Shown: piece after piece, positions 62,664 through 64,000 of the stretch
How positions within the stretch are numbered: position 1 is the stretch's first letter
Layout of the letters: every line of letters starts with the position of its first letter
Origin: Cellulomonas sp.
Lineage (GTDB): Bacteria; Actinomycetota; Actinomycetes; Actinomycetales; Cellulomonadaceae
Assembly: GCF_015234515.1 (NCBI RefSeq)
Contig: NZ_JADGMY010000031.1
Location: 41,989 to 105,988 of the forward strand
DNA: 64,000 bases
Direction of reading: 5' to 3'
Position numbers and translations under genes: made by a program
Notes under the pieces: model-generated
What the model saw: only the letters and a program-made list of their open reading frames with translations
Databases searched by the model: none
Told to the model about the DNA's origin: nothing

Positions 62664-63650
62664 ATGCGATTCGGACTCTTCATCCCCCAGGGCTGGCGGC
62701 AGGACCTCACGGGCATCGATGCCCGGGACCACTGGAAGGTCATGCACGGCCTCGCGCGATGGGCCGACGACGGCGACGTCTTCGAGTCCATCTGGGTGTA
62801 CGACCACTTCCACGCCGTGCCCGAGCCCAACGGCGAGGCGACGCACGAGGCGTGGAGCCTCATCAACGCCTTCGCCGCCTCGACGTCGCGCGTGCGCCTC
62901 GGTCAGATGTGCACCTGCATGGCGTACCGCAACCCCGCCTACCTCGCGAAGGTCGCCACGACGGCCGACGTGATCTCCGGCGGCCGGGTCGAGATGGGCA
63001 TCGGTGCCGGCTGGTACGAGCACGAGTGGCTCGCCTACGGCTACGGCTTCCCCCGCGCCGGCGAGCGCATCGCCATGCTCGACGAGGGCGTGCAGATCTT
63101 CAAGCAGATGTGGACCAACGGCACCGCGACGCTGCAGGGCAAGCACTACCAGGTCGACGGCGCACAGCTCTCCCCGCTGCCGCTGCAGGTCGACGGCCCG
63201 CCGCTGTGGATCGCGGGCGGCGGCGAGAAGAAGACGCTGCGCATCGCCGCCGAGCACGCGCAGTACACCAACTTCGACGGCTCCCCCGAGGGCTTCGCGC
63301 ACAAGTCGGAGATCCTGCGCGGGCACTGCGAGGCGATCGGACGCAACTTCGACGAGATCACGCGTTCCGCCAACTACAACGTGGTCATCGGTGCGACGCA
63401 GGACGAGGTCGACGACCGCATCGCCTGGGTCGAGGAGCACTACGCGAACACGGTGCCGGACAAGGCGCCGGGCGTCGCCGAGGAGTTCCGCCGCGGGCCG
63501 CTGGTCGGCACGCCCGAGCAGATCGTCGAGAAGCTGCGCGAGCTGCAGGCGCTGGGCATGACGTACGCGATCACGTACTTCGCCGAGGCCGCCTACGACC
63601 GCACGGGCATCGAGCTCTTCGCCCGCGAGGTCGCCCCGCACCTCCGCTGA
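62664..63650 (+). CDS. LLM-class F420-dependent oxidoreductase
   Basis: The 328-residue product has the luciferase-like TIM barrel: MRFGLFIPQGWRQDLTGIDA, VRLGQMCTCMAYRNPAYLAK, GRVEMGIGAGWYEHEWLAYG and PPLWIAGGGEKKTLRIAAEH, the wording of actinobacterial F420 enzymes. Substrate is unknown. TAGCGT at 62651-62656 ends 7 nt before ATG 62664, so a leaderless mRNA is expected. A hairpin follows the stop. Confidence 0.92.
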   Translation: MRFGLFIPQGWRQDLTGIDARDHWKVMHGLARWADDGDVFESIWVYDHFHAVPEPNGEATHEAWSLINAFAASTSRVRLGQMCTCMAYRNPAYLAKVATTADVISGGRVEMGIGAGWYEHEWLAYGYGFPRAGERIAMLDEGVQIFKQMWTNGTATLQGKHYQVDGAQLSPLPLQVDGPPLWIAGGGEKKTLRIAAEHAQYTNFDGSPEGFAHKSEILRGHCEAIGRNFDEITRSANYNVVIGATQDEVDDRIAWVEEHYANTVPDKAPGVAEEFRRGPLVGTPEQIVEKLRELQALGMTYAITYFAEAAYDRTGIELFAREVAPHLR

Positions 63651-63654
63651 CGCG

Positions 63655-64000
63655 TCACTGGATCGCCCTCTCACCGACTGGAGAGAGGGCGGCCCAGCCC
63701 CCAGGGCGCGAGAGCGCAATCCAGCCACCCCTCGCGCGCGAGAGCGCAATCCAGCCACCCCCCCAGGGCGTGAGAGAGCAATCCGGCCACCCCCCGCGCG
63801 CGCGAGAGCGCGATCCAGTCACCCCCCCGCAGGGCGTGAGAGAGCAATCCAGGCCCCCCCCGCGCGCGAGAGCGCGATCCAGTCACCTCCCCAGGGCGTG
63901 AGAGAGCAATCCAGTCTCCGCGGCGGTGACCGGATCGCGCTCTCACGCCTCACAGAGGTGACTGGATTGCACTCTCACGCCTCACAGGGGTGACTGGATT
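63655..64000. repeat. array of about 11 short repeats, two alternating types, with inverted copies
   Basis: The core is G(C/T)GAGAG(A/C)GC(A/G)ATCCAG(T/C)CACC. Seven forward copies have their AATCC/GATCC anchors at 63718, 63748, 63780, 63812, 63846, 63876 and 63908, a period of 30-34 bp. From the third copy on they alternate between an AGGGCGTGAGAGAGC form and a CGCGCGCGAGAGCGC form. One reverse copy precedes them (near 63660) and three follow (near 63932, 63964 and the window edge). No spacers of CRISPR kind are present. The array continues beyond the window. An open frame on the minus strand (63671-63946) is taken as an artefact of the repeats. Confidence 0.9.
63664..63691 (+). terminator. 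hairpin after the LLM gene
   Basis: CGCCCTCTC and GAGAGGGCG form a perfect 9-bp stem around a 10-nt loop, starting 13 bp after the stop. Its left arm is part of the first inverted copy of the repeat array that follows, so the array may have grown from, or supply, terminators. Confidence 0.6.

Noticed and set aside
63671..63946. Minus-strand open frame with repeated Trp-Leu/Ala-Leu-Ser motifs, as a repeat protein
   Set aside because: It lies wholly inside the repeat array, has no start region with ribosome binding site, and its motifs simply mirror the DNA repeat.
63700..63960. CRISPR array
   Set aside because: The period is 30-34 bp but the bases between cores are themselves repeated, the copies vary, some are inverted, and there are no cas genes.

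Overview
The window is about 64 kb of very high-GC, gene-dense actinobacterial DNA, most like a Cellulomonas or close relative. This rests on gene content and synteny only. The order guaB3, guaB, BldM-like regulator, MerR-like regulator, WhiB-like protein, groES, methyltransferase, then tsaD, sseA, rimI, tsaB, tsaE, alr and the NAD(P)HX repair enzyme is a conserved actinobacterial block. I saw no insertion sequence, prophage, CRISPR array, tRNA or rRNA.

Layout. 1-2708: PspC-domain sensor kinase (cut by the window edge) diverging from a PspC/LiaF-like protein and a small membrane protein. 2856-7466: a membrane protein, a GT4 glycosyltransferase, a DUF3817 protein, guaA and a small membrane protein. 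7501-24672 (all minus strand): a Tad/Flp pilus locus. Its head operon encodes a zinc-ribbon protein, CpaB, a TadZ-TadE fusion, TadE, TadA, TadB, TadC and an embedded two-component system. A second unit encodes the Flp pilin, a TadG-like protein, an OmpA-domain protein and a lipoprotein. Then come two related copies of a module made of a very large pilin-like protein, a four-helix membrane domain and a lipoprotein. 24829-28955: DUF192 protein and a heterodimeric ABC exporter. 28970-35996: SURF1 and the phosphoketolase-Pta-AckA pathway. 36072-40883: aldehyde dehydrogenase, then a ribbon-helix-helix regulator, DUF4097 protein and Drr-type ABC transporter. 40927-45051: an iron-boxed siderophore ABC importer. 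45082-53227: the guaB3-to-groES block, methyltransferase and a glutamate-cysteine ligase-like enzyme. 53318-54718: PadR operon. 54761-62608: tRNA t6A, cell wall and metabolite repair genes. 62664-63650: F420-type oxidoreductase, followed by a repeat array running off the end of the window.

The most interesting region is the Tad locus. Five proteins carry the prepilin processing signature G/XXXXE. In two of them the site is internal: behind a complete TadZ ATPase at 21570-23141, and behind a four-helix membrane domain at 11245-13047. Prepilin peptidase could therefore split both as polyproteins. The two giant pilin-like proteins (471 and 600 residues) each contain exactly four cysteines, in matching places, and each is next to a lipoprotein gene. 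I propose them as anchored minor pilins or tip proteins of the Tad pilus; this is inference.

At the regulatory level, at least nine single or first genes have a TANNNT-like -10 box ending 5-7 nt before the start codon, pointing to leaderless mRNAs. Perfect GC hairpins inside the flp and xfp-pta units probably set expression ratios.
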